Assembly (NCBI GenBank): GCA_023146135.1
Contig: JAGLCR010000032.1
Span: 1-62,139 of the forward strand
Direction of reading: 5' to 3'
DNA length: 62,139 nucleotides
From: Bacteroidales bacterium
GTDB lineage: Bacteria; Bacteroidota; Bacteroidia; Bacteroidales; UBA1556
The notes below the pieces were generated by a model, which was not told the origin of the DNA, did not search any database, and saw only the letters and a list, made by a program, of their open reading frames with translations. The position numbers and the translations under genes were made by a program. Below, piece after piece: positions 25,165 through 33,272 of this stretch. Each line of letters starts with the position of its first letter. Position 1 is the first letter of the stretch.

Positions 25165-26805
25165 ATGACTGATACAAATACCACAGCGATGGAGCAATCA
25201 TTTTGGAATGAAAAGAAAGGTATCTTCTCTTGGATTTTTACTCTCGATCATAAACGAATTGCACTTTTATATCTATATGCCATTACCGCTTTCTTTTTGG
25301 TGGGCATGACCTTGGGATTTTTAATGCGTTTAGAATTAATCGCACCTGGTCAAACCATTATGGAGGCAACAACCTATAATAAAGTTTTTACTTTTCATGG
25401 AGTGATTATGATTTTCTTGGTAATTATCCCCAGTATTCCTGCCGTATTTGGTAACTTTATGTTGCCCATAATGCTAGGAACTGATGATGTAGCTTTACCA
25501 AGACTGAATCTGTTTTCGTGGTGGCTTTATATTATTGGTGCAAGTATGGCCTTATTAACTTTGGTTTATGGACCTGGCTCGGCTGATACTGGTTGGACAT
25601 TTTATGCACCATATAGTGTGAATACAGATACCAATGTTACGCTGCTCCTTTTTGCCGCTTTCGTTTTGGGCTTCTCCTCAATTCTTACGGGACTTAATTT
25701 TATTGTAACCATTCATCGTTTGCGAGCACCAAAAATGACCTGGTTTAAAATGCCACTTTTTGCATGGAGTTTATATGCTACGGCATGGATTCAGCTTTTG
25801 GCAACGCCAATTGTTGGAATCACATTATTAATGGTAATTGCAGAGCGAACATTTGGTATTGGATTATTCGATCCTGCTTTAGGAGGCGACCCTGTACTTT
25901 ATCAACATCTTTTCTGGATTTACTCTCATCCAGTTGTTTACGTGATGATTTTGCCTGCTATGGGAATTATTAGTGAGATTTTACCTACGGCTGCTCAACG
26001 GACAATTTTTGGTTATAAAGCCATTGCCATTTCTAGTATGGCCATTGCATTCTTGGGTTATTTCGTATGGGGACACCATATGTTTACTTCTGGAATGAGT
26101 GGCGAGGCTCGTGTAGTATTTTCGTTTGTGACTTATCTGGTAGCCATTCCAACGGCTATTAAGGTGTTTAATTGGGTGGCTACTTTATATAAGGGTTCCA
26201 TCCATATGACTCCAAACTTACTTTGGTCCACATCCTTTATTTTCAATTTTATGATTGGAGGATTAACAGGGCTGATTTTGGGTGCTTTATCCGTAGATGT
26301 GCATGTGCATGATACGGCCTATGTGGTAGCGCACTTCCATTATACCATGTTTGGTGGAACAATCTTCGTGTTTTTTGGAGCTATGCATTATTGGTTCCCA
26401 AAAATATTTGGTCGTATGTATAATAAGCGACTTTCGTATATTTCTTTAACCTTGACTTTTATTGGCTTCAATGTGACATATATGGCGATGTTGATTGTTG
26501 GTGGACAAGGAATGCCACGGAGGTATTATGATTATTTACCTGAATTTACTACTCTAAATCAAATATCCACTGTGGGGTCATGGGTTTTAGTGATAGGAAT
26601 ATTAATGATGATTTACAACTTGGTTCGCTCGGCAAAGAAGGGTGAAATTGCTACTGCAAATCCATGGAATGGAGTAACATTAGAATGGCAAATTCCATCT
26701 CCACCACCATTGCACAATTTTGTAAAAGCTCCAATACTTTCGGATAAAGGTCCTTATGATTTTAGCATTTTGGATCAAGTTAATAGAGAAAATTTAGAAA
26801 ACTAA
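25165..26805 (+). CDS. ctaD: Cytochrome c oxidase subunit I (A2-type haem-copper oxidase)
   Basis: The catalytic subunit carries the low-spin haem and the haem-CuB centre and pumps protons while reducing O2. The 546 residues have 12 helices; FHGVIMIFLV holds a haem ligand, and HVHDTAYVVAHFHYTMFGG (about 375-393) holds the His ligands of both haems. The CuB region reads IYSHPVVYVMILP from residue 252, so the Glu of HPEVY is replaced and Tyr-Ser precedes the His. This YSHP form marks type A2 oxidases such as Thermus and Rhodothermus caa3. Subunit III follows after 5 bases. Confidence 0.95.
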   Translation: MTDTNTTAMEQSFWNEKKGIFSWIFTLDHKRIALLYLYAITAFFLVGMTLGFLMRLELIAPGQTIMEATTYNKVFTFHGVIMIFLVIIPSIPAVFGNFMLPIMLGTDDVALPRLNLFSWWLYIIGASMALLTLVYGPGSADTGWTFYAPYSVNTDTNVTLLLFAAFVLGFSSILTGLNFIVTIHRLRAPKMTWFKMPLFAWSLYATAWIQLLATPIVGITLLMVIAERTFGIGLFDPALGGDPVLYQHLFWIYSHPVVYVMILPAMGIISEILPTAAQRTIFGYKAIAISSMAIAFLGYFVWGHHMFTSGMSGEARVVFSFVTYLVAIPTAIKVFNWVATLYKGSIHMTPNLLWSTSFIFNFMIGGLTGLILGALSVDVHVHDTAYVVAHFHYTMFGGTIFVFFGAMHYWFPKIFGRMYNKRLSYISLTLTFIGFNVTYMAMLIVGGQGMPRRYYDYLPEFTTLNQISTVGSWVLVIGILMMIYNLVRSAKKGEIATANPWNGVTLEWQIPSPPPLHNFVKAPILSDKGPYDFSILDQVNRENLEN

Positions 26806-26810
26806 GCGAT

Positions 26811-27431
26811 ATGGCACATTATGAAATACCAAATTCGGGTCTAAAAAGAGACGATGAAGGTAAAAAAATGGGAATGTGGCTGTTCCTTTTCACAGAAGTA
26901 CTACTGTTTGGCGGTTTATTCTTGGTGTATGCCATGTATCGCTTCCAATATTTTGATGAGTTCAAAATTGTTGCGGAGCATATGGATATTACATTAGGAG
27001 CTATCAATACGGTTATTTTGATTGCATCAAGTTTAACGGTTGCCATGTCAATTACTGCCATGAAGAAAGGCTTGGATAATGTGGCGGTTCTGCTAATAAT
27101 CATCACTATATTTTTAGCATTAAGCTTTATGGTGAATAAATACTTCGAGTGGAGCAATCATATTCATCATGGATTATTTCCAGGATTCGAGGCCTTCAAT
27201 AATTTAGAAAAAGGTGAGGGTATGTTTCTTTTCCTTTACTACTTTATGACAGGCTTACATGGACTTCATGTGGTAGTTGGAGCAGTGCTTTTAGCTATTG
27301 TTATCAAAAGAATAATGCTCGGAAGAATTACTTCTGAGAATATTGTTTTTCAAGAAAATGCAGGTTTGTATTGGCATCTTGTCGATTTAATATGGATTTA
27401 CCTTTTCCCTTTATTCTATTTATTGCACTAA
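26811..27431 (+). CDS. ctaE: Cytochrome c oxidase subunit III
   Basis: Core membrane subunit that stabilises the oxidase and its proton pathway. The 206-residue protein has five hydrophobic helices and the motifs KMGMWLFLFTEVLLFGG (about 20-36), FFLYYFMTGLHGLHVV-like GMFLFLYYFMTGLHGLHV (about 138-155) and a final YWHLVDLIWIYLFPLFYL. The short form without the first two helices is usual in bacterial caa3 operons. It sits between subunits I and IV, 20 bases from the latter. Confidence 0.93.
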   Translation: MAHYEIPNSGLKRDDEGKKMGMWLFLFTEVLLFGGLFLVYAMYRFQYFDEFKIVAEHMDITLGAINTVILIASSLTVAMSITAMKKGLDNVAVLLIIITIFLALSFMVNKYFEWSNHIHHGLFPGFEAFNNLEKGEGMFLFLYYFMTGLHGLHVVVGAVLLAIVIKRIMLGRITSENIVFQENAGLYWHLVDLIWIYLFPLFYLLH

Positions 27432-27450
27432 AATCGAAAAAGAAAATACT

Positions 27451-27738
27451 ATGAGTAAACACGAACATACACCCAGTTTTAAGAGTGATTTAATCACCTT
27501 TGGTTTATTAATGCTGCTAACAGCTATTACCATTTGGGCATCTTATGCCACTGGCGGAACCACTGTTTTAGCTGTACTTGTTGCTATGGGGATAGCTACA
27601 GTAAAAGCCACTTTGGTGGTCCGGAATTTTATGCATATAAAATATGATGATATCATTTATAAACTATTTATTGGAGCTGTAATTATCATCTTTGGTGTGT
27701 TTATTACTTTATTAGCTGTGGATTATTTCTATCGCTAG
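27451..27738 (+). CDS. ctaF: caa3-type cytochrome oxidase subunit IV
   Basis: Small accessory membrane subunit of 95 residues with three hydrophobic helices (about 13-30, 33-53, 65-88). Family features are a charged N-terminus (MSKHEHTPS) and the central VKATLVVRNFMHIKYDD. It probably helps assembly around CuB; that role is known from relatives. Placed between subunits III and II in the cluster. Confidence 0.82.
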   Translation: MSKHEHTPSFKSDLITFGLLMLLTAITIWASYATGGTTVLAVLVAMGIATVKATLVVRNFMHIKYDDIIYKLFIGAVIIIFGVFITLLAVDYFYR

Positions 27739-27781
27739 GTGACGAAAAATAACTGATTAGAAATTATTAAAAGAAGAAAAT

Positions 27782-28693
27782 ATGTTTTCGAATGTTTCAA
27801 ATTTTTCCAATGATGTTGACTATGCATTAGCAATGATTATTGGTATTTCTTTATTTTTCCTTGTGGGCTTGACGCTTATTATGATTTATTTTATGTGGAG
27901 ATACGACCATAAACGAAATCCTAAGGCTACTGATATTGAAGGTCATATTGGATTAGAAGTATTGTGGACAGTGGTGCCTACCATATTAGTGGTTATGATG
28001 TTTTATTGGGGCTATAATGGTTATCTGAAAATGCGAACCGCGCCAGATGATGCGATTCAGATAAAAGCCACAGGACAAATGTGGTCGTGGTCGTTTGAAT
28101 ACCCAAATGGGAGAGTGACCGATACTTTGGTGGTACCATTGGATAAAGCTGTGAAGTTAGATTTATTCTCTAAAGATGTAATTCATAGCTTATATATTCC
28201 TGCTTTTCGTATAAAAGAAGATATGGTTCCTGGCCGTGATAATTGGATGTGGTTTATTGCCCAGCAAGAAGGAACGTATAATATTCTTTGTGCTGAATAT
28301 TGTGGAGATCGGCACTCGTATATGATCTCTCATGTGGATGTATTGCCCGTTGAGGATTACGAAAAATGGTATAATGCTAAAGAAAAAAAATCTGATTATC
28401 CAGGCTTGGCCTTATTGAAGAGTAATGCTTGTATGAGTTGTCACTCGGTGGATGGAACACGCTTGGTCGGCCCAAGTTTCCTTGGAATATGGGGGCGTAA
28501 AGAAATTATCGTATTAGAAAATGGTGTTGAAAAGGAGATTGCTGTGGAGAAAGAGTATTTGATGCGCTCTTTGAATGAGCCCAATGTTGAGGTTGTGAAA
28601 ACGTATAGTAAAGGTATGATGCAGTCGTATAAAGATGTATTTACAGAAGAAGAAAAGGAACAGATTATTGACTATTTGAAGTCGTTGAAGTAA
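27782..28693 (+). CDS. ctaC: Cytochrome c oxidase subunit II with fused cytochrome c domain (caa3)
   Basis: Receives electrons from the bc1-like complex or a soluble carrier and passes them to subunit I through CuA. The 303 residues have two N-terminal helices, a cupredoxin domain with CuA ligands CAEYCGDRHSYM (C170, C174, H178, M181) and an upstream HSLYIPAFRIKED, and a C-terminal cytochrome c domain with CMSCH (C217, C220, H221) and a distal Met in GMMQSYKD. There is no signal peptide cleavage motif or lipobox. Subunit II is last among the subunits here, whereas most operons place it first. Confidence 0.95.
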   Translation: MFSNVSNFSNDVDYALAMIIGISLFFLVGLTLIMIYFMWRYDHKRNPKATDIEGHIGLEVLWTVVPTILVVMMFYWGYNGYLKMRTAPDDAIQIKATGQMWSWSFEYPNGRVTDTLVVPLDKAVKLDLFSKDVIHSLYIPAFRIKEDMVPGRDNWMWFIAQQEGTYNILCAEYCGDRHSYMISHVDVLPVEDYEKWYNAKEKKSDYPGLALLKSNACMSCHSVDGTRLVGPSFLGIWGRKEIIVLENGVEKEIAVEKEYLMRSLNEPNVEVVKTYSKGMMQSYKDVFTEEEKEQIIDYLKSLK

Positions 28694-28694
28694 G

Positions 28695-29555
28695 ATGAAA
28701 CAAAAACTAAAAATCGTATTTGAATTAAGTAAAATTCGTATCACATTTGCTGTGATGCTCACTACGATTGTGGGTTATGTTTTGGCAAATGATGGTTATA
28801 GTTCACAAATGATTATGCCAGTACTTGGCTTGTTTATTCTCGCTTGTGGCTCGGCTATGATTAATCAAGTGCAGGAGCATAAAAAGGATGCAATGATGGA
28901 GCGTACTGCTCATCGTCCAATTCCATCAGGAAGAATAAGTCCTACCAATGCTTTGATTCTTGCTATTTCGTTTGTAACAGTAGGAAGTGGTTTAATATGG
29001 CTTGGCTCTAATTATCAAGCGATGCTTTTAGGAATTACTGCCCTACTTTGGTATAATGCTTTTTATACGCCATTAAAGAAAATCACTCCTTTTGCTGTGA
29101 TTCCAGGCTCTGTAATTGGGGCTTTGCCTCCAATGGTGGGTTGGGTTGCAGCCGGTGGAAGTTTAATGGATATGCGAGCTCTAATGTTAGCTTTCTTTTT
29201 CTTTATATGGCAAGTGCCTCATTTTTGGTTATTGATGATAAAGTATGGCCCTCAATACGAAAAAGCTGGCTTCCCTGCTTTAACCCGCTATTATAGTGTT
29301 CAGCATATTCGTTGGGTAACTTTCCTTTGGACCTTATCGACGGCTTTAACGGCTTTAATGCTTCCTGCATTTGGAGTGGTGAATTCTTTAGCAACAGCTA
29401 TTGGAATTATTCTAGTTTCCACTTGGTTAATTTTCTCTTTTATCAAAATTCTGAAATTTGATAAAGTGATGTTTAAACCCATGCAGTATTTTATGAAGAT
29501 TAATATCTTTGTGTTGCTGATGATAATTTTACTTTCAGTAGATAATTTCTTATAA
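28695..29555 (+). CDS. cyoE: Protohaem IX farnesyltransferase
   Basis: Adds a farnesyl chain to haem B to make haem O, the precursor of haem A for the oxidase encoded just upstream. The 286 residues have about nine helices. The first prenyl-diphosphate motif reads NQVQEHKKDAMMERTAHRP, with Glu in place of the first Asp of the common NxxxDxxxD form, as in several Bacteroidota relatives. The second region is FFFIWQVPHFWLLMIKYG. It starts one base after the subunit II stop codon. No CtaA (haem A synthase) gene is in the window. Confidence 0.92.
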   Translation: MKQKLKIVFELSKIRITFAVMLTTIVGYVLANDGYSSQMIMPVLGLFILACGSAMINQVQEHKKDAMMERTAHRPIPSGRISPTNALILAISFVTVGSGLIWLGSNYQAMLLGITALLWYNAFYTPLKKITPFAVIPGSVIGALPPMVGWVAAGGSLMDMRALMLAFFFFIWQVPHFWLLMIKYGPQYEKAGFPALTRYYSVQHIRWVTFLWTLSTALTALMLPAFGVVNSLATAIGIILVSTWLIFSFIKILKFDKVMFKPMQYFMKINIFVLLMIILLSVDNFL

Positions 29556-29598
29556 CAAAAAGATTATTTTTGTGAAACTAGCTGTACTCTTTGAGTAT

Positions 29599-30333
29599 TT
29601 AGTATTTGATGTCAACTAGAAACAACCCATGCGCAGGAACTGAGCGTCCAGCACGATTACGGTCTTTGCTTTCAATTATTTTTGGTAATTCATCTAAGGA
29701 AGTTTTTCCTTGACCAATATCAACCATAGTTCCCACAATGGCACGTACCATATTTCGAAGAAAACGATCTGCTTTGATAGTGAAAACCAAAAGCTCATTT
29801 TTCACTTCCCAATGAGCTTCCATCAAATCGCAGATATTGGTTTTATTATCGCTATGGAGCTTGGCAAAGCTTCCAAAATCGGTATAGTTTTTTAATATTT
29901 CACAAGCTTTATTCATTTTATCCACATCGAGTTTTCCGTGTACATACCAAGCGCTTTCTGTGGTAAACGGATTTTTGGTTGTTGTGATAAAGTATTGATA
30001 AGTTCGTTCTTTGGCATCGAATCGAGCGTGCATTCTTGCATCTACATGATAGATGTTGTGGATCGCTAGGTCTTTACTGATGTAACTATTGAGTTTGTAA
30101 ATCAGCTCTTTAATTTGATTTGCATCAAGATTCGTTTCAGTTTCAAAATGAGCGATAAAGTTTTTGGCATGAACTCCGGTATCGGTTCTGCCAGCTCCAG
30201 TAATGGCAATTTCTTCACGCATGATTAGGCTAAATGCTTTTTCCAACTCTTCTTGAATGCTTGTGGCATTGGGTTGGTATTGCCAGCCGTGGTAGTTGGT
30301 GCCTTTGTATGATAGTTTTATGAAGTAGCGCAT
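29599..30333 (-). CDS. truA: tRNA pseudouridine(38-40) synthase TruA
   Basis: Makes pseudouridine at positions 38-40 of the tRNA anticodon stem. The 244-residue protein has the N-terminal LSYKGTNYHGWQYQPNATSI, the catalytic Asp in TGAGRTDTGVHA (about 50-61), ARFDAKERTYQYFI and the C-terminal DRFLRNMVRAIVGTMVDIGQGK. It is convergent with cyoE (43 bases) and follows a palindromic repeat at 30372-30389 that separates it from namZ. Confidence 0.95.
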   Translation of the reverse strand: MRYFIKLSYKGTNYHGWQYQPNATSIQEELEKAFSLIMREEIAITGAGRTDTGVHAKNFIAHFETETNLDANQIKELIYKLNSYISKDLAIHNIYHVDARMHARFDAKERTYQYFITTTKNPFTTESAWYVHGKLDVDKMNKACEILKNYTDFGSFAKLHSDNKTNICDLMEAHWEVKNELLVFTIKADRFLRNMVRAIVGTMVDIGQGKTSLDELPKIIESKDRNRAGRSVPAHGLFLVDIKY

Positions 30334-30371
30334 TTCTTCTTGCTTAGTTATTTTTTTCGTCTACGTGTTAC

Positions 30372-30389
30372 GGCAATTCATGAATTGCC
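30372..30389. repeat. REP-like palindrome with core CAATTCATGAATTG
   Basis: GGCAATTCATGAATTGCC is a perfect 18-base palindrome in the 69-base gap between namZ and truA. The same 14-base core recurs at 44006-44019. The flanks (GTTACG before and TTTACG after) are reminiscent of the dispersed palindromes of this type that I recall from cyanobacterial genomes. Confidence 0.6.
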
Positions 30390-30402
30390 TTTACGTTATA
30401 TA

Positions 30403-31617
30403 TTATTCAAAGTCTTGATATAAAAGATATTTAGATCGTATTTTTTTAAAATTATTTATTTCCTTTTGCCAACTGGCACGTATTTCATCCTCAGTAGCTC
30501 CAGCAATTATTTGCTTACGGAGCTTATCACTTCCGGCTAGTGTGTCAAAAAAGGAAGTGAAAAAGCTATCTTTCCCACCCAACTCAAAATAGCCAATGAC
30601 AATCCAGTAAATATTTATTCGGCTTTCGTAATTAGTTCTCTTTTGAGCGTAGTTGGTAAGCACATGGCCTTTACATTCCTCACCTTGCAGTTTGGGGTGT
30701 GGAGCCACACCTTTAATGGGTTTTGGTGTAAAAATAGTATCGTATTCTGTCAAATCAGGATGGCCGACTAGTTCAAAGGGTTTTTTTGTACCTCGCCCTA
30801 CGCTAACGACGGTGCCTTCGAAAAGGCATAATGTGGGGTAAAGGTAAATGGCCTCCATGGTAGGTAGGTTTGGCGATGGTTTAATTGGTAGTTGATACAA
30901 TTGATCATGTTGATAACCTATTACACTAATTACTTCCAAATCACATTTTATACTGTCCTTTAACCATCCTTCTCCATTCAACATTAGTGCGTATTCACCT
31001 ACTGTCATACCATGAACAATTGGAATGGGTTGCATACCAACAAAAGACTTATATTTAGATTCTAAAATGGGTCCATCCACAAAATAACCATTGGGATTTG
31101 GACGGTCGAGTACTATCACTTGCACTTTGTGTTCTGCACAAGCTTCCATTAAATATTGTAGAGTCGAAATGTAGGTATAGAAACGTGTTCCCACATCTTG
31201 CAAATCAAAAATCACCACATCAATGCTGTCTAAATCTTCTTTGGTAGGTTTGCGATGATTACCATAAAGTGAAATAATAGGCAGACCTGTTTTAGCATCT
31301 TTTCCATCAGCAACATGCTCGCCAGCACCTGCATTGCCACGAAACCCGTGTTCTGGACTCATTACTTTTTTTACAGCAATACCTTTGCTTATTAGAAAAT
31401 CTACTAAATGCACATCGCCCACCATGGAAGTTTGGTTTCCTAAAACAACAACATTTTTGTTTTTAACAAAATGCACATATTTGTCAAATTGCTGTGCTCC
31501 AACTTGTATGTCCTTTGGGTAAATCTTCTCAGGGGTATAGCTTTCATATTCAATTTGTGCTTGTGCTTGCCCTATGAATAAAAGGAATATAATGGGGTAT
31601 AGTATTATTTTTATCAT
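30403..31617 (-). CDS. namZ: NamZ-type exo-beta-N-acetylmuramidase (DUF1343)
   Basis: NamZ enzymes cleave terminal MurNAc from peptidoglycan fragments. The 404-residue protein begins with a signal peptide (to about A20, ending AQAQAQ-like GQAQAQ), so it acts outside the cytoplasm. Conserved motifs are VLGNQTSMVG (about 58), SPEHGFRGNAGAGEH (residues 87-101, with E89 in the usual catalytic EHGFRG) and VIFDLQDVGTRFYTYISTL (about 134-152), VLDRPNPNG and GEGWL. A TATTTTTG box (31650-31643) lies 25 bases upstream of the ATG. It fits with the AmgK-like/MurU pair at 14.6-16.8 kb as a source of MurNAc. Confidence 0.88.
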   Translation of the reverse strand: MIKIILYPIIFLLFIGQAQAQIEYESYTPEKIYPKDIQVGAQQFDKYVHFVKNKNVVVLGNQTSMVGDVHLVDFLISKGIAVKKVMSPEHGFRGNAGAGEHVADGKDAKTGLPIISLYGNHRKPTKEDLDSIDVVIFDLQDVGTRFYTYISTLQYLMEACAEHKVQVIVLDRPNPNGYFVDGPILESKYKSFVGMQPIPIVHGMTVGEYALMLNGEGWLKDSIKCDLEVISVIGYQHDQLYQLPIKPSPNLPTMEAIYLYPTLCLFEGTVVSVGRGTKKPFELVGHPDLTEYDTIFTPKPIKGVAPHPKLQGEECKGHVLTNYAQKRTNYESRINIYWIVIGYFELGGKDSFFTSFFDTLAGSDKLRKQIIAGATEDEIRASWQKEINNFKKIRSKYLLYQDFE

Positions 31618-31741
31618 TCTATATTGTTTTCAATAATTAGACCAAAAATACGGAAATAATAGAATACCGATAACACAAATGATGTGGATTATCGCTGATA
31701 TTTTTTCTATATCTTTACGCTGAAAACATAATATCAATATA

Positions 31742-32368
31742 ATGAGTCGATTTAGTAGTGTTGTATTTATTGCCCTTTTGTTTGTATCGGTTTCGATGCA
31801 AGACATTAATATCCTATATTCTAGCAGTACTAATCAAGGTGATCAACACAGCTTTGCCGAAAGATTGTCCACAGTGGCTTTACAACTAACAAAGGATAAT
31901 GTTACTTATGACCCTGCTTATTATTCTATGGCTTATCCCAATGGCGATGTTCCTTCCGATAGGGGAGTATGTACTGATGTGATAATTCGGGCTTATCGTA
32001 AGGTGGGTGTCGATTTACAAAAAGAGGTGCATGAAGATATGAAAGCCCACTTTAGTTTGTATCCAAAAATATGGGGGTTGAAATCGACCGATAAAAATAT
32101 TGATCATCGCAGAGTGCCAAATCTAATGGTATTTTTTAAGCGAAAAGGTACTGTAAAGCCAATGACTCAAACCGCTTCAGATTATATTCCAGGTGATATT
32201 GTTTGTTGGAATTTGGGAGGTGGAACTACGCATATTGGAATTGTAGTAAATCGGAAATCATCAGATGGAGCTCGATATATGATGGTTCATAATATTGGTG
32301 GTGGTCAAGTTTTAGAGGATTGTTTATTTGATTTCAAAATCATTGGGCATTATTATTATAGTAACTAG
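31742..32368 (+). CDS. DUF1287 protein, secreted cysteine-hydrolase-like
   Basis: The 208-residue product has a short signal peptide (SVVFIALLFVSVSM). The conserved DUF1287 pattern is complete: ltkdnVTYDPAYY, GVCTDVIIRAYRKVGVDLQK with a putative nucleophile C77, NIDHRRVPNLMVFF and GDIVCWNLGGGTTHIGIVV with a probable catalytic His. The Cys-His layout resembles NlpC/P60 and amidase folds, so peptidoglycan or peptide hydrolysis is plausible but unproven. It is divergent from namZ, suggesting shared control of wall-related genes. A TATCTTTA box lies at 31710-31717. Confidence 0.82.
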   Translation: MSRFSSVVFIALLFVSVSMQDINILYSSSTNQGDQHSFAERLSTVALQLTKDNVTYDPAYYSMAYPNGDVPSDRGVCTDVIIRAYRKVGVDLQKEVHEDMKAHFSLYPKIWGLKSTDKNIDHRRVPNLMVFFKRKGTVKPMTQTASDYIPGDIVCWNLGGGTTHIGIVVNRKSSDGARYMMVHNIGGGQVLEDCLFDFKIIGHYYYSN

Positions 32369-32403
32369 CTTAGTTTGAGTCAGTATTATGATAGTTTTAA
32401 TTC

Positions 32404-32434
32404 TTGATGCTGAGCATCAATCATTATTTTTTTT
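32404..32434 (+). terminator. Intrinsic terminator after the DUF1287 gene
   Basis: TTGATGC-TGA-GCATCAA forms a 7-bp stem with a 3-base loop, followed by TCATTATTTTTTTT on the plus strand. Confidence 0.75.
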
Positions 32435-32467
32435 GACACTGATTATTATGATTTAGACTGATTGCTT

Positions 32468-32499
32468 TTCTACAATTATTCGTGAGAATAATTGTAGAA
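32468..32499 (+). other. Strong 14-bp hairpin just upstream of tag
   Basis: TTCTACAATTATTC and GAATAATTGTAGAA are perfect complements around a GTGA tetraloop. It ends 16 bases before the tag ATG, has no U-tract, and is separate from the preceding terminator. It could be a leader structure or an operator; nothing in the sequence decides this. Confidence 0.6.
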
Positions 32500-32515
32500 G
32501 TATAAAAATATAATT

Positions 32516-33076
32516 ATGGAAAAGAAAAGATGTCAATGGTGTTCGGATGATCCATTATATATTAAGTATCACGATGAGGAATGGGGAAAGCCTGTTTATG
32601 ATGATGCTACTTTATTCGAATTTATTCTTTTGGAAGGCTTCCAAGCAGGGCTAAGTTGGATTACTATTTTGCGCAAGCGTGAGAATTTCCGTAAGGCATT
32701 TGATGGTTTCGATTATAAAAAGATTGCAAAATACAATGATGCCAAGTTGGAATTCTTACGTCAAGATGCGGGAATTATTCGAAATCGATTAAAGATTCTT
32801 TCGGCCAAAACCAATGCCCTAGCTTTTATGGAAGTGCAAAAAGAGTTTGGTAGTTTTAGTAAATATCTTTGGGCTTTTGTAAACGATAAGCCAATAATCA
32901 ATCATTGGAAAACAATGGAAGAAATTCCTGCTACCACAGAATTGTCTGACCAAATTAGCAAAGACCTAAAAAAACGAGGTTTTAAGTTTGTTGGTTCTAC
33001 TATTGTGTATGCATTTATGCAAGCCGTGGGTATGGTGGACGACCATGAAATGAGCTGTTGGTGTAAGGGCGAATAG
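32516..33076 (+). CDS. tag: DNA-3-methyladenine glycosylase I
   Basis: Removes 3-methyladenine from alkylated DNA. The 186-residue enzyme has the zinc ligands of the Tag family: C6 in RCQWC, H19 in IKYHDEEWG, H177 and C181 in DDHEMSCWC. LLEGFQAGLSWITILRKRE (about 40-58) carries the catalytic Glu and the base-binding Trp, and KRGFKFVGSTIVYAFMQAVG the conserved C-terminal helix. Length is usual. A hairpin (32468-32499) lies in the leader. It stands next to the rhuM/methyltransferase-scar pair. Confidence 0.93.
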   Translation: MEKKRCQWCSDDPLYIKYHDEEWGKPVYDDATLFEFILLEGFQAGLSWITILRKRENFRKAFDGFDYKKIAKYNDAKLEFLRQDAGIIRNRLKILSAKTNALAFMEVQKEFGSFSKYLWAFVNDKPIINHWKTMEEIPATTELSDQISKDLKKRGFKFVGSTIVYAFMQAVGMVDDHEMSCWCKGE

Positions 33077-33119
33077 GAGCAATATTTTGTATCTTTACAA
33101 AAATAAAATAAGCAATAGA

Positions 33120-33272
33120 ATGGCATTAAGTTGGAATGAAATAAAAAACAGAGCATTAAAGTTCTCCAATGAGTGGGCGGATGAAACGAAAGAAAATGCA
33201 CGAATAGAGTATTTATTTGATTTATACAACGAATACACCTCGCCTATGTTTAATGAAAAGAAGAAAAAATAA
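33120..33272 (+). pseudogene. Scar of a large DNA methyltransferase gene (both ends joined in frame)
   Basis: A 50-residue frame. The first part, MALSWNEIKNRALKFSNEW followed by ADETKENA, is the N-terminus of large class I DNA methyltransferases of the YeeA/type IIG kind. The last part, EYLFDLYNEYTSPMF and a Lys tail, looks like their C-terminus. Full genes have roughly 900 codons, so an in-frame internal deletion is the simplest reading. The stop overlaps the rhuM start (TAATG), as expected if the original operon junction is intact. A TATCTTTA box at 33089-33096 could still drive both. It might be translated as a small protein. The family assignment of the two ends is from memory. Confidence 0.55.
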
